Of a stretch of DNA of 64,000 nt, positions 21,643 through 32,087 are shown in pieces. Positions within the stretch are counted from its first letter, which is position 1; each line of letters starts with the position of its first letter. The position numbers and the translations under genes are program-made. Origin of the DNA: Symbiotaphrina buchneri (Eukaryota > Ascomycota > Symbiotaphrinales > Symbiotaphrinaceae); NCBI GenBank assembly GCA_001599915.1, contig BCIG01000016.1, positions 647,628 through 711,627 on the forward strand, written 5' to 3'. Below the pieces are notes generated by a model. It was not told the DNA's origin and searched no databases. It saw only the letters and a list, made by a program, of their open reading frames with translations.

Positions 21643-22056
21643 CGTATTGTGTTGTGAGGCCTTCCCAGGAGATTGTTCGGGGTTTCTTGGATGCAGTTCA
21701 CGAAGTTGACATACAGAAATTTGCTAGAAGGCTGAGAGACCGACTGCGACCGGGGAAGCTATCCTTGCGTAATAACACCGCCCCTTCGGAGCTAGGTTGC
21801 TTAACCCCCCGGTTGCTGCATCCGATCCCCGCACAATGATGAAAGTGCTCGCGCGGTTCACCTGCTTTGCCGGCTCTGGAGACCGGCAAATATTCCGAGG
21901 GAAACTCCCGGAAAGCGTCGGCAGTCCGGAGCCGACCACGGAACACTAAAGCGGGGGACGCGAAAATCCTTTCCAACATCCCGCGGCTGCGTTCCCCGTT
22001 CCCCGTTCCACCCTCACCGCGTCCCGCACAGTCCACAGCAGCACCGCGGAGGAATC
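21643..22056. promoter_or_regulatory. Divergent promoter with CGG-rich elements
   Basis: This 414-bp region drives the monooxygenase and the regulator. It holds TCCCGGAAA at 21906-21914 (also twice in the DUF3500/FAH promoter), ACGGAACACTAAAG at 21938-21951 (also in the 48-bp duplication), and several CCGG half-sites between 21870 and 21935. These are candidate zinc-cluster binding sites; binding itself is inferred. Confidence 0.5.
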
Positions 22057-24903
22057 ATGGATCGCTCACGGAGAGCCAGCAGCCGAGATGGAGCCGATGA
22101 AGAACATCCGGGATCTGAAAGTGAAGATGTGGGGCCCCGCAATGGCGATGGACAGCCCCGTGTCAAGCGCCGCCGCGTCGGGTTGGCGTGTGAGAGGTGT
22201 AGGACGAAGAAGTCGAGGGTGAGTGCTGATGGCCGCTGAGGATAGACGTCATGTGGAGTTTATTGAATTGAATCTGTAATATGCGGGAGGCGTGTTAATG
22301 ATGCTTCGATTCTGTGATCTTCTCTGCCTTTTCTACCATAGAATATCCTCCTACATTTTCGTCATCGTCGTACTTGCTGTTCTGCAGAGACCCAAAAGCA
22401 CCCAGGGTCTTGCTTAGCTCACATCGAGATGTTGAAATGGATTGAACTTCAAGATTTGAGATGGTGGCGGTCCAAACTGCCTGCAGAAGAACACGACTGA
22501 CATATTGCGATTTAGTGCGATGGCACGCAGCCAGTATGTTCCATGTGTCGCGCTGCTGGCTATGAATGCATTTACCGCATGCCAGCATCGGGTGCGCGGC
22601 TAAGCACAGGAAATACCGGTACCCCGGAGTACGTAGCCCAATGTAATAATCACCTGCGTGTCCTGGAATTACTAACAGAGAAACAGAACATCTAGCTGGG
22701 AAATGCGGCTCCAAGCAATGGAGGAGCGCATACGGCGTTTCGAACAAGCTTCAGTTGATGCAAGGATAAGCTCAACTCCAGCATCAACAGTGAATGAACA
22801 GCAGATCATCCCAGAAGACATGGGCGGAGGACCGTCCGCTGGCATTTCAGCCGGTCATACTATCTTCATCAGCGATTCGCCGAATGACGAGCGCCCTGAG
22901 GGCTCAGTAGATGGAATGGGGGTCATCGCTTTCACCGACGAGCAGGACTCCGGCTACTTTGGCCCTTCCTCTAATATGGCCTTCATGAGGCATATTACCA
23001 CCGCAATCGTGGCCACGCGGGATCCGACGTTCTCCAGTGCAGAGGTCAGCTGTGAAGTGGATACTTCGATAATGAGCACCTCTCAGAAGACTATGCCGGC
23101 TCCACAGCAACAAGCAGTCAGACCGGGATTGAGGCTGTACGCTTTACCGGTAGAATCTGACCTTCTTGAGCTTGCTGAGTCGTACTTTGGAAACACTGGA
23201 CTTCTATTTCCGTACATCCATGCAGGATCTTTCTTCAGTACCTACGCACAAGTCAAAGAAGCTGGTTTCAGGACGATGAGAATGTCCTGGCTTGCATTAT
23301 GTAACATGATCTTAGCCAACGCCATGTGCTCCCGGGTTGATGATATGATGACCGTCGACAAGAGGTTGACTGCATCCGATGTGTTCTATCAGCGAGCAGT
23401 CGGGCTCTCAAAACAACGAAATATGCCAAGTGCTAACCTGGAGATGGGTATGTACATCTCCATTCCCAGCTGAAAGCTATAGCTCAGTAGTTGTTACAGT
23501 ACAATATCTGCTTCTAATGACCCAGTATCTCCAAGGATCACAGCGCTCTTCGCAAACATATGCAGTGCATGGGCAAGCTGTTAAGCTGGCACTGCAGCTA
23601 GGACTGCAGTCTGAGGATGTGGCGAGGAGGTTTCCTCCGTTGGAGCGGGAGATGAGAAAGAGAACTTGGCATGCGTGTGTATTAATTGATCGGTCAGTGA
23701 TCATCGGACATTACCCTACAGAAACTTTTACTGACGTTTGCAAAGTAATCTCAGTTTCACCTTTGGCCGGCCGCCGAGTATACCAGGAAGCTATAACCTC
23801 ATTGGACTCCCCGAGAGATTATCGGGCCCGTTCATCCCTGGTGATGCCGCAGATATCAGTCTTGCATTCTTCACCGAGACAATGTACGCCCTTAATCTGC
23901 CATCAACCACTGATCAGCTGACACCACCCAGAAAATTGTACAAAATCAACGCTCGCATTATCGAGAGACTCTACGGCCAGAACCTCGGCTGCGGCTCCCC
24001 AATCTCCATTTCCTCGGCTCTCATCCATGTGCTTACTTTCGAGGACGAGCTGGCCGAGTGGAAAGCGCAATTACCCAGCACTCTATCGCTCCGCACCAAC
24101 ATACGCACCCACGGCATCATCACCTCAACCTCGAACCCTGACCGTCTCTGCACCATCCTCACGCTACGTTACCTCAACCTGCGCGGTCTACTGCACCGCG
24201 CAATCGTATGAAACTCCTCGACAGCTGCGGCCGCCCGGACAGCGTTCCCTCAGAGAGCCCCTGGAGCAGCCACAAGCGGGCCGGCTGGGCAAGCGTAATG
24301 CTCTCCCTCGAGTGCGCACGCGAGATCATCGCCATCGTGCACGGTCTAGGCGGCCGCAAAGCCGTGCTCGGCGCATGGTGGTTCAGCCTATACTACACGT
24401 TCAACGCGGCGCTGGTCATCTTCGCCGTGTGGCTGCTGTGCGCCGACGAGGTCAATGCCGGCATGTACCCGCCGGATACATTTGCAGAAATGAAGCTCAG
24501 CTTGACCATGGCCGTCAATGCGCTGCCGATGCTGGATGGCGGCAACGCGATTGTGAATCGCTGCTGCCAGTATTTGAAGAAGTTGGTCGGTATGGGGTTG
24601 CTGAAGCAGCCGGATGGGGCGTCGGGGACGGCGACCCCGGCTCGCGCGCCGAGTGTGCAACATCTTCATGCAGGCGGTGCAGGTAGGTCGTGGTCAAATG
24701 GAGCCTTCGGTGCGCCGACAGGAAACGGATTGTCAGCTGGTATGGGAAGTACGAGCAGAACTGGGACGGACCAAGGTGCTTTCAATGACTATCAAACTTT
24801 TCTGCCATACGCGGGGCAGGGGTTGGATTTGGCGGAGATGGAGATGGGACAGTTCATCATGGAGAGCAACTTGGATTTTCTCAATGATCTTTCTGCATGC
24901 TAG
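22057..24903 (+). CDS. Zn(II)2Cys6 regulator with apparent frame breaks
   Basis: Predicted pathway-type regulator. Likely exons are 22057-22218, 22516-22632, 22696-23447, 23491-23692 and 23746-24903. The zinc cluster is split by an unusually long 297-bp intron: ACERCRTKKSR joins CDGTQPVCSMCRAAGYEC, an exact C6 pattern. A coiled segment (MRLQAMEERIRRFEQ) and the fungal-specific TF domain follow (YFGNTGLLFPYIH, SFTFGRPPSIPGS, GAWWFSLYYTFNAALVIF). Two joins fail by one base. The exon at 22696 needs one G fewer for the expected LEMRLQ. At 24208-24211 the frame stops just after LLHRAIV, while KLLDSCGR continues one frame over. So it is either a recent pseudogene or carries sequencing errors. It is divergent from the monooxygenase and upstream of the MFS gene. 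Confidence 0.75.
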
Positions 24904-25408
24904 CGTCGAAAAATTGTACTGTTGCTATCAGCCCCATAGTTCTCTGATTCCCCCTCTTTCGTCTGCAGAGCCTTCAAGTTTAGATTGTCATGTAACAAGT
25001 TCATGTGCTGTTGATGTCCAGCTCAATACGACCTACATCTTTATACGACCCTAAGAGTGGTAGTTGAAGACCTATCGCAGAAACCTTATATTTTGCTATA
25101 CAAATGTTTTTTGACGGAACTGAGTCTATTTCCCATCAGTCTGTACTACTACCACTTACAGATTAGCTCGAATAACAGACCTACCTTGCTGTGCGGGGGG
25201 TGCCCGAAGCCTCTCCGGATCACAACCGCGGGACATTGCAGCTTCCCCACGAGGCCCCTGCCCCAGGCCGGGTACCCCGGAACCCCGGCTTGACGCGTCC
25301 TATAAGCAGGCACTCCCCCTAGAGACCGCATCAAGCAACCATCCTGGCTTTATCACAACATCCACTGCCTGTCTTCTTCATCGCCAGTTACTCCAAAAAT
25401 CGGCAGCC
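24904..25408. promoter_or_regulatory. Intergenic with TATA box for MFS gene
   Basis: About 500 bp between regulator and transporter. TATAAG at 25301-25306 lies about 105 bp upstream of the ATG at 25409. Just before it is a CCGG-dense block (25196-25290), including a near-palindrome of GGGTACCCC flanked by CCGG, suited to zinc-cluster binding. Confidence 0.5.
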
Positions 25409-27319
25409 ATGGGACAGGAAACCGAACTCCAAGCCAAGCGCTCGCCGTCGCACGTCGAGGACGGCCTCGAGCCGCAACTGACGCAGGAACACCAGAAATA
25501 CCTCCTGGAGCGCCATGGCACGCTGGAGCTGCAGCCCGTGCCGTCGATGGACCCGGGTGATCCCTACAACTGGCCCGCGTGGCAGGTACGCTGGTGCCTT
25601 CGGCGCTCCTGTTTTGATTTATATTGGTTGAATGGATGGCTAACTGTTGATACGAAATGCAGAAAAATGTCAACATCGCGCTCGTCAGCTTCCACGCCAT
25701 GATGGCGACGTTCATGTCCGCGGGAATCATCCCTGCCTTCGAGCTGCTGGCGGTGGATCTGGGTTGCTCGTTGACAAAGGAGTCGTATCTGACTTCCATG
25801 ACTGTTCGGCACCCCGCTTTCTCTCGTTGCTTCTGAAGACATTCTAACCATCCATAACAGATTGCCATACTGGGCTTTGCGCCCCTGTTTTGGAAGCCCA
25901 TCGCGCACCGCTACGGTCGCCGGCCCGTCTGGCTGATCTCCACGCTCATCTCTTGCGTCTGCAACATCGGCTGTGCTGAGAGCAAGTCGTACGGAGCGAT
26001 GGCTGTAGCTCGGGTCCTGGCGTCGTTTTTCATCTCGCCCGCCTCGGCGATTGGGACTGGTGTGGTGACGGAGACGTTCTTTGTGCATCAGAGAGGTCAG
26101 AAGATGGGGATATGGGCGTGAGTTGTCCGTTCTTCTGCTCTGAAGATTTCTAATGGTCTGTCTGCAGGCTTCTGGTTACTCTGGGGTGAGCGATTTCCGT
26201 ATATCAGGACAGAGTGATGATGATACTGACTGTGTCTAGACCACCCGCCGGTCCTTTCTTCATGGGTTTCGTGATCCAAGCCCGGGGCTGGCAATGGGTC
26301 TACTGGAGTTTCGCCATCGTAAGTATACCCTTGTTACCCACCTTACTTTTTGCCTGATTATGCCATTTACTAACCCTACTACAAAGATCAACGCCGCCCA
26401 ATTCATCGCCTACGTCTTCCTCAGCCCCGAAACACGTTACATCCGAGCGTCGCCCACCTCACCAACCACCAGCACCGCGCCACCGCTCAAGAAGAAGAAC
26501 GCATACTTCACCTTCCACCGGATCGACCAGACGCCCTTCCAAGCCAACGAATTCTACGAGCCGGCGCTGCTAGGGCGCTTTCCCGCGATCCTGCTGCCGA
26601 CGCTCTCATACAGCCTGGTGTTCGGGTACGCCAGCGTGATGATGACGGTGGAGGTCCCGCAGCTGTTCGTGCCCAAGTTCGGCTTCAACGCCCAGCAGAT
26701 AGGCTACCAGTTCGCGGGAATGATTATCGGCTCCGCGCTGGGCGAGCAGTTCGCCGGGCCGTTTAGTGACTTTTTCATCAACCGCCGCACGAAGAAGGAG
26801 GGACGCAGACCGAGGGAGGAGTATCGCCTGAGGTTTGCGCATATGGGCTTTTTGCTGGTCATTGTGGGCCTTATTGTCTTTGGGGTGCGCTTGCAGGATA
26901 TGAAGAGCTATGATGTTAGTCCTGTCGTGGGAATTGCGATTGCGGCGTTTGGGAATCAGATCGTGACGACGATTTGTGTGACGTGTGAGTGATACGCGCT
27001 TTGGATCCACTGTGAATGAGGAATACTAATGTGGTTTTGCAGATGCCGTTGACAGTCATAGCTCCCACTCGGCTTCGATTGGCGTGTTTATCAATATGAT
27101 CCGTTCCACTTGGGCTTTTGTGAGTCGCTTGCACGCGTATTGTACTTGACCAGGTTGCCTGACTTCTGATAGATTGGACCGTTTTACTATCCGTATATGT
27201 TCAGCAGCAGATTGGGCATTGCGGGCAGCTGTGGCCTTATGGCCGGCCTTGTTGCTGTCATAAGTGTCCCGCTGATCATGTTTGCTCAGTGGAAGGGACA
27301 GACATGGAAGAAGGGATGA
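25409..27319 (+). CDS. MFS transporter (DHA1-like)
   Basis: Predicted 12-TM plasma-membrane transporter of 497 residues. Eight exons: 25409-25585, 25663-25803, 25861-26117, 26168-26185 (only 18 bp), 26240-26318, 26387-26984, 27043-27119 and 27173-27319; all phases agree. DPGDPYNWPAWQ before TM1 is typical of fungal DHA1 members. The loop 2-3 motif is HRYGRRPVW, followed by ARVLASFFISPASAIGTGVV and GPPAGPFFMGFVIQARGWQWVYW, the motif C-type region of drug:H+ antiporters. A charged central loop follows (RRTKKEGRRPREEYRLR). The second intron uses the weak donor GTTCGG. Lying between the regulator and the decarboxylase-like gene, it is a candidate importer or exporter of the pathway substrate. Confidence 0.92.
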
Positions 27320-27476
27320 TTATGGGCAGGGATAGGCGTTGGATGGATTTAGGTTGGTGGTGATGTGCGAGCGGCTCTATGCGCTGCTGCCTTGTGTGTA
27401 TCCAGATCTATAAGGATATTGAACATAAGGGTGGTGTAGTATGCTCAACCATAGTTCGCCTCAGTTCATGCTTGCA

Positions 27477-28472
27477 TCATTTCCTGAACGCAAAAGCCTC
27501 CCTCACCGGCGCAAACAACTCATCGACACTAACCTCCTTCTCAATCATGCCCTGCTCATACAAATACGTGACCAACGTCTCCATTGTCTTTCTATTCTTC
27601 TCCACTCCATAAGGCCACCAATCAGCCCCAAACGTCTGCGTCAACTCCTCGATCTCCTGCCGCAGCCAAGGAAGCATATACCTCAGGGCTCCCGTCGAGG
27701 CCATCCTCTTCCGCGCCAGCTCCTTCGACTCGATCAGTGCATTATACAAGCTCGTTGCAGCAAACCTGTTCTGCTCATAGAACTCCCGCCGCACCGCTAC
27801 CAGGTGCATGATCGGGAAGATGCCAGTGCGCGCATAGTACTCCTTCTCGACTTCTTTCGAGTTGGGGAACAACCGGGCGATGTGCGGCGCTTTGCCTAGA
27901 CACGCTGGCGCCTCTGCGCCAATTGTCGCATCGATAGCGCCCGATTCGAGAAGCTCGTTCAAAGACTGGGGGCTCGTATTCCGGGTGATCTTGACGGGCT
28001 TAAGAACCGGCAGAGCGGAGGGTTTCCCATGCGAGCCCGGGCCCTCCATCTTTCCCTCGACCCACTCAATCGAGTCCAGATCGACGCCGTACTCATGCTG
28101 CAGCAATCCGCGGATCCACACCGCGGCGGTCATAGTATACAGCTGCACGCCGATCTTCTTGCCCTCGAGGTCCTTAGGGGACTTGATGCGCGCGCTGTTG
28201 ACGACGATATAACTGTGCCGGAAGACGCGCGACGGGAACGCCGGGAGCGCGATGAAGCTGCGGTCGCCCGCCGCGCGCTGCGTGATGTATTCGGAGCTGG
28301 AGAGCTCGGAGGCGTCGAATTCGTGGTTTGCGACCATTCGGTCGAAAATGTCCCGCGGGTGTGATACCTCGACGAAGGTTAGGTCCAGACCGGGCGTTGC
28401 GATTTCGCCGTTGGCGAGCGGGGCGACGCGGTCGTAGAGTCCGCAGGCGAAGGACATGCGGACTGGTGCCAT
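27477..28472 (-). CDS. 4,5-dihydroxyphthalate decarboxylase-like protein
   Basis: Predicted 331-residue single-exon protein matching the fungal and bacterial 4,5-dihydroxyphthalate-decarboxylase-like family, which has a periplasmic-binding-protein (NMT1-like) fold. Motifs include SFACGLYDRVAPLANG at the start, DASELSSSEYI, ALPAFPSRVFRHSYIVVN, LEGKKIGVQLYTMTAAVWIRG, GAIDATIGAEAP and FPIMHLVAVRR. The bacterial enzyme converts 4,5-dihydroxyphthalate to protocatechuate. In fungi the substrate is generally untested, and the fold also fits a binding protein. I start at 28472 because the frame upstream runs into a repeat. It converges with the MFS gene (157-bp gap) and forms the other edge of the cluster. 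Confidence 0.88.
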   Translation of the reverse strand: MAPVRMSFACGLYDRVAPLANGEIATPGLDLTFVEVSHPRDIFDRMVANHEFDASELSSSEYITQRAAGDRSFIALPAFPSRVFRHSYIVVNSARIKSPKDLEGKKIGVQLYTMTAAVWIRGLLQHEYGVDLDSIEWVEGKMEGPGSHGKPSALPVLKPVKITRNTSPQSLNELLESGAIDATIGAEAPACLGKAPHIARLFPNSKEVEKEYYARTGIFPIMHLVAVRREFYEQNRFAATSLYNALIESKELARKRMASTGALRYMLPWLRQEIEELTQTFGADWWPYGVEKNRKTMETLVTYLYEQGMIEKEVSVDELFAPVREAFAFRK

Positions 28473-28657
28473 GGTGCAATGACGATGCGGCCACCCAGGG
28501 TATGGATCCTGGCTCCAGTGGGGTTCCAGGAGGCAGTGGGATTCCAAGCCCAAGTTTGCAGGCCAGACAAGTGCGGGAATGTTGTAGCTCTTTTTATGTT
28601 GACGGCAAGACCGAGGCCGAGATGCAGGCTTGGCGAGCTTCCGAATATGCCGAAGGT

Positions 28658-29065
28658 AATCGGTAATAATGATGGCACGCCCCTGTTTTTGGTTACCACA
28701 CGCCCCTCTCATCTATCTACATCGTATTATATCTATCCGTATATCTCATATATCTGCATCGTATGGTATCTGTCTGTCCGTATATCAGCATCGTAACCTA
28801 TCCAGATCTTATTTTATCTATATCGCTTGTCTACATCGTATCTCATCTACATCGTATCTCATCTACATCGTATCGTATCAATCTGGTTTATCTCTGTAAT
28901 GGATGTACCGATGATTCGATCAATTAAGGTAGTCAAGGGCGCAATCTTATACATGTTCACAAATCTATCCGTACATCAAAGTGGGATTAGTCTGCACAGT
29001 CTACGCTTTTTTTGGTATGAGAGGGCGTGCAGTTACCAAAAACAGGAGCGTGCCATTGCCGATTT
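28658..29065. mobile_element. MITE-like element with about 45-bp terminal inverted repeats
   Basis: The left end, about 28658-28712, matches the reverse complement of the right end, about 29017-29065, over about 45 bp. Shared blocks include ATGGCACGC, CCTGTTTTTGGT and GCACGCCC/TCTCAT, with a few mismatches and small indels. Both ends start with AATCGG. The 400-bp element encodes no transposase, so it is a non-autonomous DNA element, just upstream of the decarboxylase-like gene. A target-site duplication is not clear. Confidence 0.7.
28715..28890 (+). repeat. Degenerate tandem repeat inside the MITE
   Basis: A run of imperfect units of about 15-16 bp based on CTACATCGTATCTCAT and shorter CATCGTAT pieces, most regular at 28829-28875. 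It fills the left half of the inverted-repeat element and encodes nothing recognisable. Confidence 0.7.
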
Positions 29066-29444
29066 CCTATTCTTTTGGGGACTTCTTTGCCATGCAGCAA
29101 CGTCTCCTCACCTCCGATATCGCGCGTATTGGAGTCGCTCTCTACTGTAGCCACAGTTTTACCATTTACAATTGGATATACACTGCTCTACGGGACACAG
29201 TGACAGGTTCATGAGTAGGAGATTTTCCGTGCTTCTATTCAGCCTATTGCACAAGGCTTTTTTTTAGAACTTCCCACGAGGCTGACGGAGCACTGCATGA
29301 AGATCATCATTCAGGGCGCATCAGCTAGATACTTTCACCTCAGTCTGTCGCGACGCAATGCCCTCGCCATCTCAAACTAGATCCTAAGCCTAGAAGCAGC
29401 TAGCAAACAAGAGGACCAACGTGATGCAGGTGTCAATCATGCTC
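29066..29444. other. Intergenic, nothing recognised
   Basis: About 380 bp between the MITE-like element and the 3' end of the BTB gene. No coding or RNA feature is supported. Confidence 0.4.
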
Positions 29445-30703
29445 CTAACGATGAGCATTATTGATGGTCTTCCGCTTCTTCCTGCCCATGAAAGAGAAAT
29501 ACCAGGTCGGCTGCTCGTGCTTGATGCGGCAGTTCTTGTCCTTGGTCTTTTCCCACAACTCCTGGCAATGATGGAACCAGTAGTCGACGTCCTCGTCCCC
29601 ACCCTTGGGCTTGTTATGGTCGATACAATCCAGACACAGGCCATCGAAATACTTCAAGGTATTCCTGCAAGCTTCTTCAACCACGCCTTGGTAGTTCTTT
29701 GAACACTTCTCGCAGGCTTTCGGATTTGGATGGTAGAAACGTGAGAATCTGTCAAGGAGATTGATGATGTCTGTAATACCGCATTTGACATACGTCTCTT
29801 CCAACGGCCAAGCTTTAGTCCGAATGAGAGCCTTGATGTAAGCAAAGAGAGTCCTTTCTTTGCACCTACAACTAGAATTCGTACCCTCTTTGATTGGAGC
29901 AAAGAGGCCTCGATGAAGTTCCGTGCGGAGTCGACCCTTTGCCGCATTGATCTGTTCTAAAGAATGTGAGTATTCGGTCACGCAATAAGACCGGCTCACT
30001 TACGTATGATCCGTGCGGGGAGATGAAGGTGTCGATGTTCCGTGGGGCCAGACTCGGTGATATGGCCTATCACGTTGTACGCCAGAATCTTCGTTACGTC
30101 CGCGAAGCCCTTTGCATGGTCGAATATCCAGCATGGATACAGAAGCCTACGTTCGTGTTTATGCTCGGCCCAGAGCTCATGCTCGTCAGCCCAAGACGTA
30201 TCGTCCGACGACTCCGCTTCAGCTTGCCTTTCTTGAGAAGCAGAAGGGTTTCTTCGCCTAGCGTAATCCAGCTCGTACCACTTCTCGAACCAAGCTTTCA
30301 GCATCTTCACATCAAGTTCGTATTTGTCCGCAGCAGCAACAATATGCCACATCTCGCTCAGACGCACAGTATAGCTTTCATCATTCAGGGAATCATGGAA
30401 AAGGCGGAGCCAGATTTCCATGCTGGTTGCCTTATCCTCCTGCAAGATGATGACCTTGCTGTGTCCCTCAATGAACCGACACTTGAGCATTCTTCCGAAA
30501 ACCTTCGAGCTATTGATAAGGATATTTCGCCGAGCTTTGAGGTCTGTCACCTTCGCGATAGGCGGTCCATCGGGGAATTTCACACTGTCGTAGTGCTTCC
30601 TATACTCGACCACCCTGACGGTGGTATCGCTTGCCTCATCGATTGTGATAACCGAATCAGCTGGAAGGGCCGCTAGCTCTTCCAGAGTCATGGGAGGGGC
30701 CAT
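29445..30703 (-). CDS. BTB/POZ-domain-like protein
   Basis: Predicted 403-residue protein with an N-terminal BTB-like domain. Exons on the minus strand are 30703-30004 and 29956-29445, with a 47-bp intron; phase is kept (ARIIQ/QINAAKGR). The BTB-like part is about residues 45-140: ILINSSKVFGRMLK, VIILQEDKATSMEIWLRLFHD and MWHIVAAADKYELDVKMLKAWFEKWY, the usual helix-strand order. An acidic linker (SSDDTSWADEHE) and a C-terminal Cys-rich segment follow (CRCKERTLF, ACEKCSKNYQ, CLDCIDH), which could bind zinc. Fungal BTB proteins of this sort are often Cul3-adaptor-like or of unknown role. The start is the first Met before conserved sequence (MAPPMTLEEL). Confidence 0.82.
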
Positions 30704-32087
30704 CTCCGAAGAATCTATGTCGAAGCTTAGAAATGCTGGGCGTGTGTAGCCGTAGGAGCAAAGAGATGATATGAGAAGTGACTGTTGAGATGTTGTTCGT
30801 ACACCGATGACACGTGTTGGAAGATAGTGCAGAGCTTGAAACGTCAGTGAGGATGTCCAATGATGCAGGACGATGAGGTGTATGTACCGTTGTAAATGAC
30901 TTCCTCTAGGTAACGTCACCGGTAATTAGCTCCTGGGAGGATGGTGATCACTGGTGAAAGTGGATGACGAGAAGCCTGCTGGAGAGGATGATGCGCCCAG
31001 TTATGCGATTCGTCCGGCCTGACAGTGAGTGTCCTCTTAAAGTGTACGATGTTTGTGGACACATGAGAGACTGGAACCTTGCACGCCAAGATCAAGATGA
31101 AGATGAAGGTGAAGGTGAAGCCCACACGCCACGGACTTGACAGCGTGTGCAGACACTGCCAAACAATTCGGAGCCTCAGTGATCAATGGCTTCAGGGTGA
31201 TCCAGAAGTATGAGATGAAAAGGAAAGATGGGAGAAGGCGAGAGCGTAGAGACGTGAGACGTAGTAGAAGATAGAAAAATGAGACATAAAGTAAAAAGTA
31301 AGGCGTGGGAAGCAGCCGAGAGAAAAATAAGGAACCATGTGACAGGTACAAGGGCAGTGAATGCGGACGGTGATGTAAGGTAGGCTAGTTAAGGTACCTC
31401 AGTTTACCCTGAAGATCTCAGATCACTGGAGTTAATTGCTTGCACGAGTTAATCTCATCTTCGTACTTTCATCGTCACTGGGTCGCCATTCATAGCGGAG
31501 CCTCTTCTCCAGAGATTATCATACGGACGCAGGTGGTGCGACATCTCTCCATCATGTGAAAGCTTCCCAGATATGGAAAACTCACACTATCTCCTCCCAG
31601 CGTCCATCATTGCTCCAAATGGTACCGGAAGACCGGGTTCATTGAAGGGCAAATGGGAAAACAGTTCATCCAGGAAACGAGATATTGTTAGGTCCAATGG
31701 CACATGTTCGGACACTGGAAACAATCACGTGAACTGAATACAGGATCCTCATCCTCCCCAACAAGAAAAAATAGGAAACACCACCTCAACGGCGACGAGG
31801 ACGTTTACCTTGCTGCTTATTTGGGTAGTTACACCCATACGGTGATCCACCAAAAATATGGGAGGATTTGATTACTCTCTGAGTCTAGCTCGCTCCCGCC
31901 GAACCAACTGCCGAGGCAGCATCAGCGCCCAGCCCAGCCCCACAAGAAGCTTGCCCCACTCAGCCGAGGGACACCGTCCCAATAATCTCCCTCCTTCCCC
32001 AGATCCTACTATCGCCACCGATTGGGAAAGCTCACATCTATCGCTTGAAAGGTCTAATATTGCGGAGTCGTAGAAGCATATACCAAG
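30704..32087. other. Divergent intergenic region, 1.4 kb
   Basis: Contains the promoters of the BTB-like gene (minus) and the thiolase gene (plus). I see AG-rich and AAG-repeat stretches near 31090-31120 and 31210-31330, but no supported gene. An open frame at 31858-32073 lies just upstream of the thiolase and looks non-coding. Confidence 0.4.
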
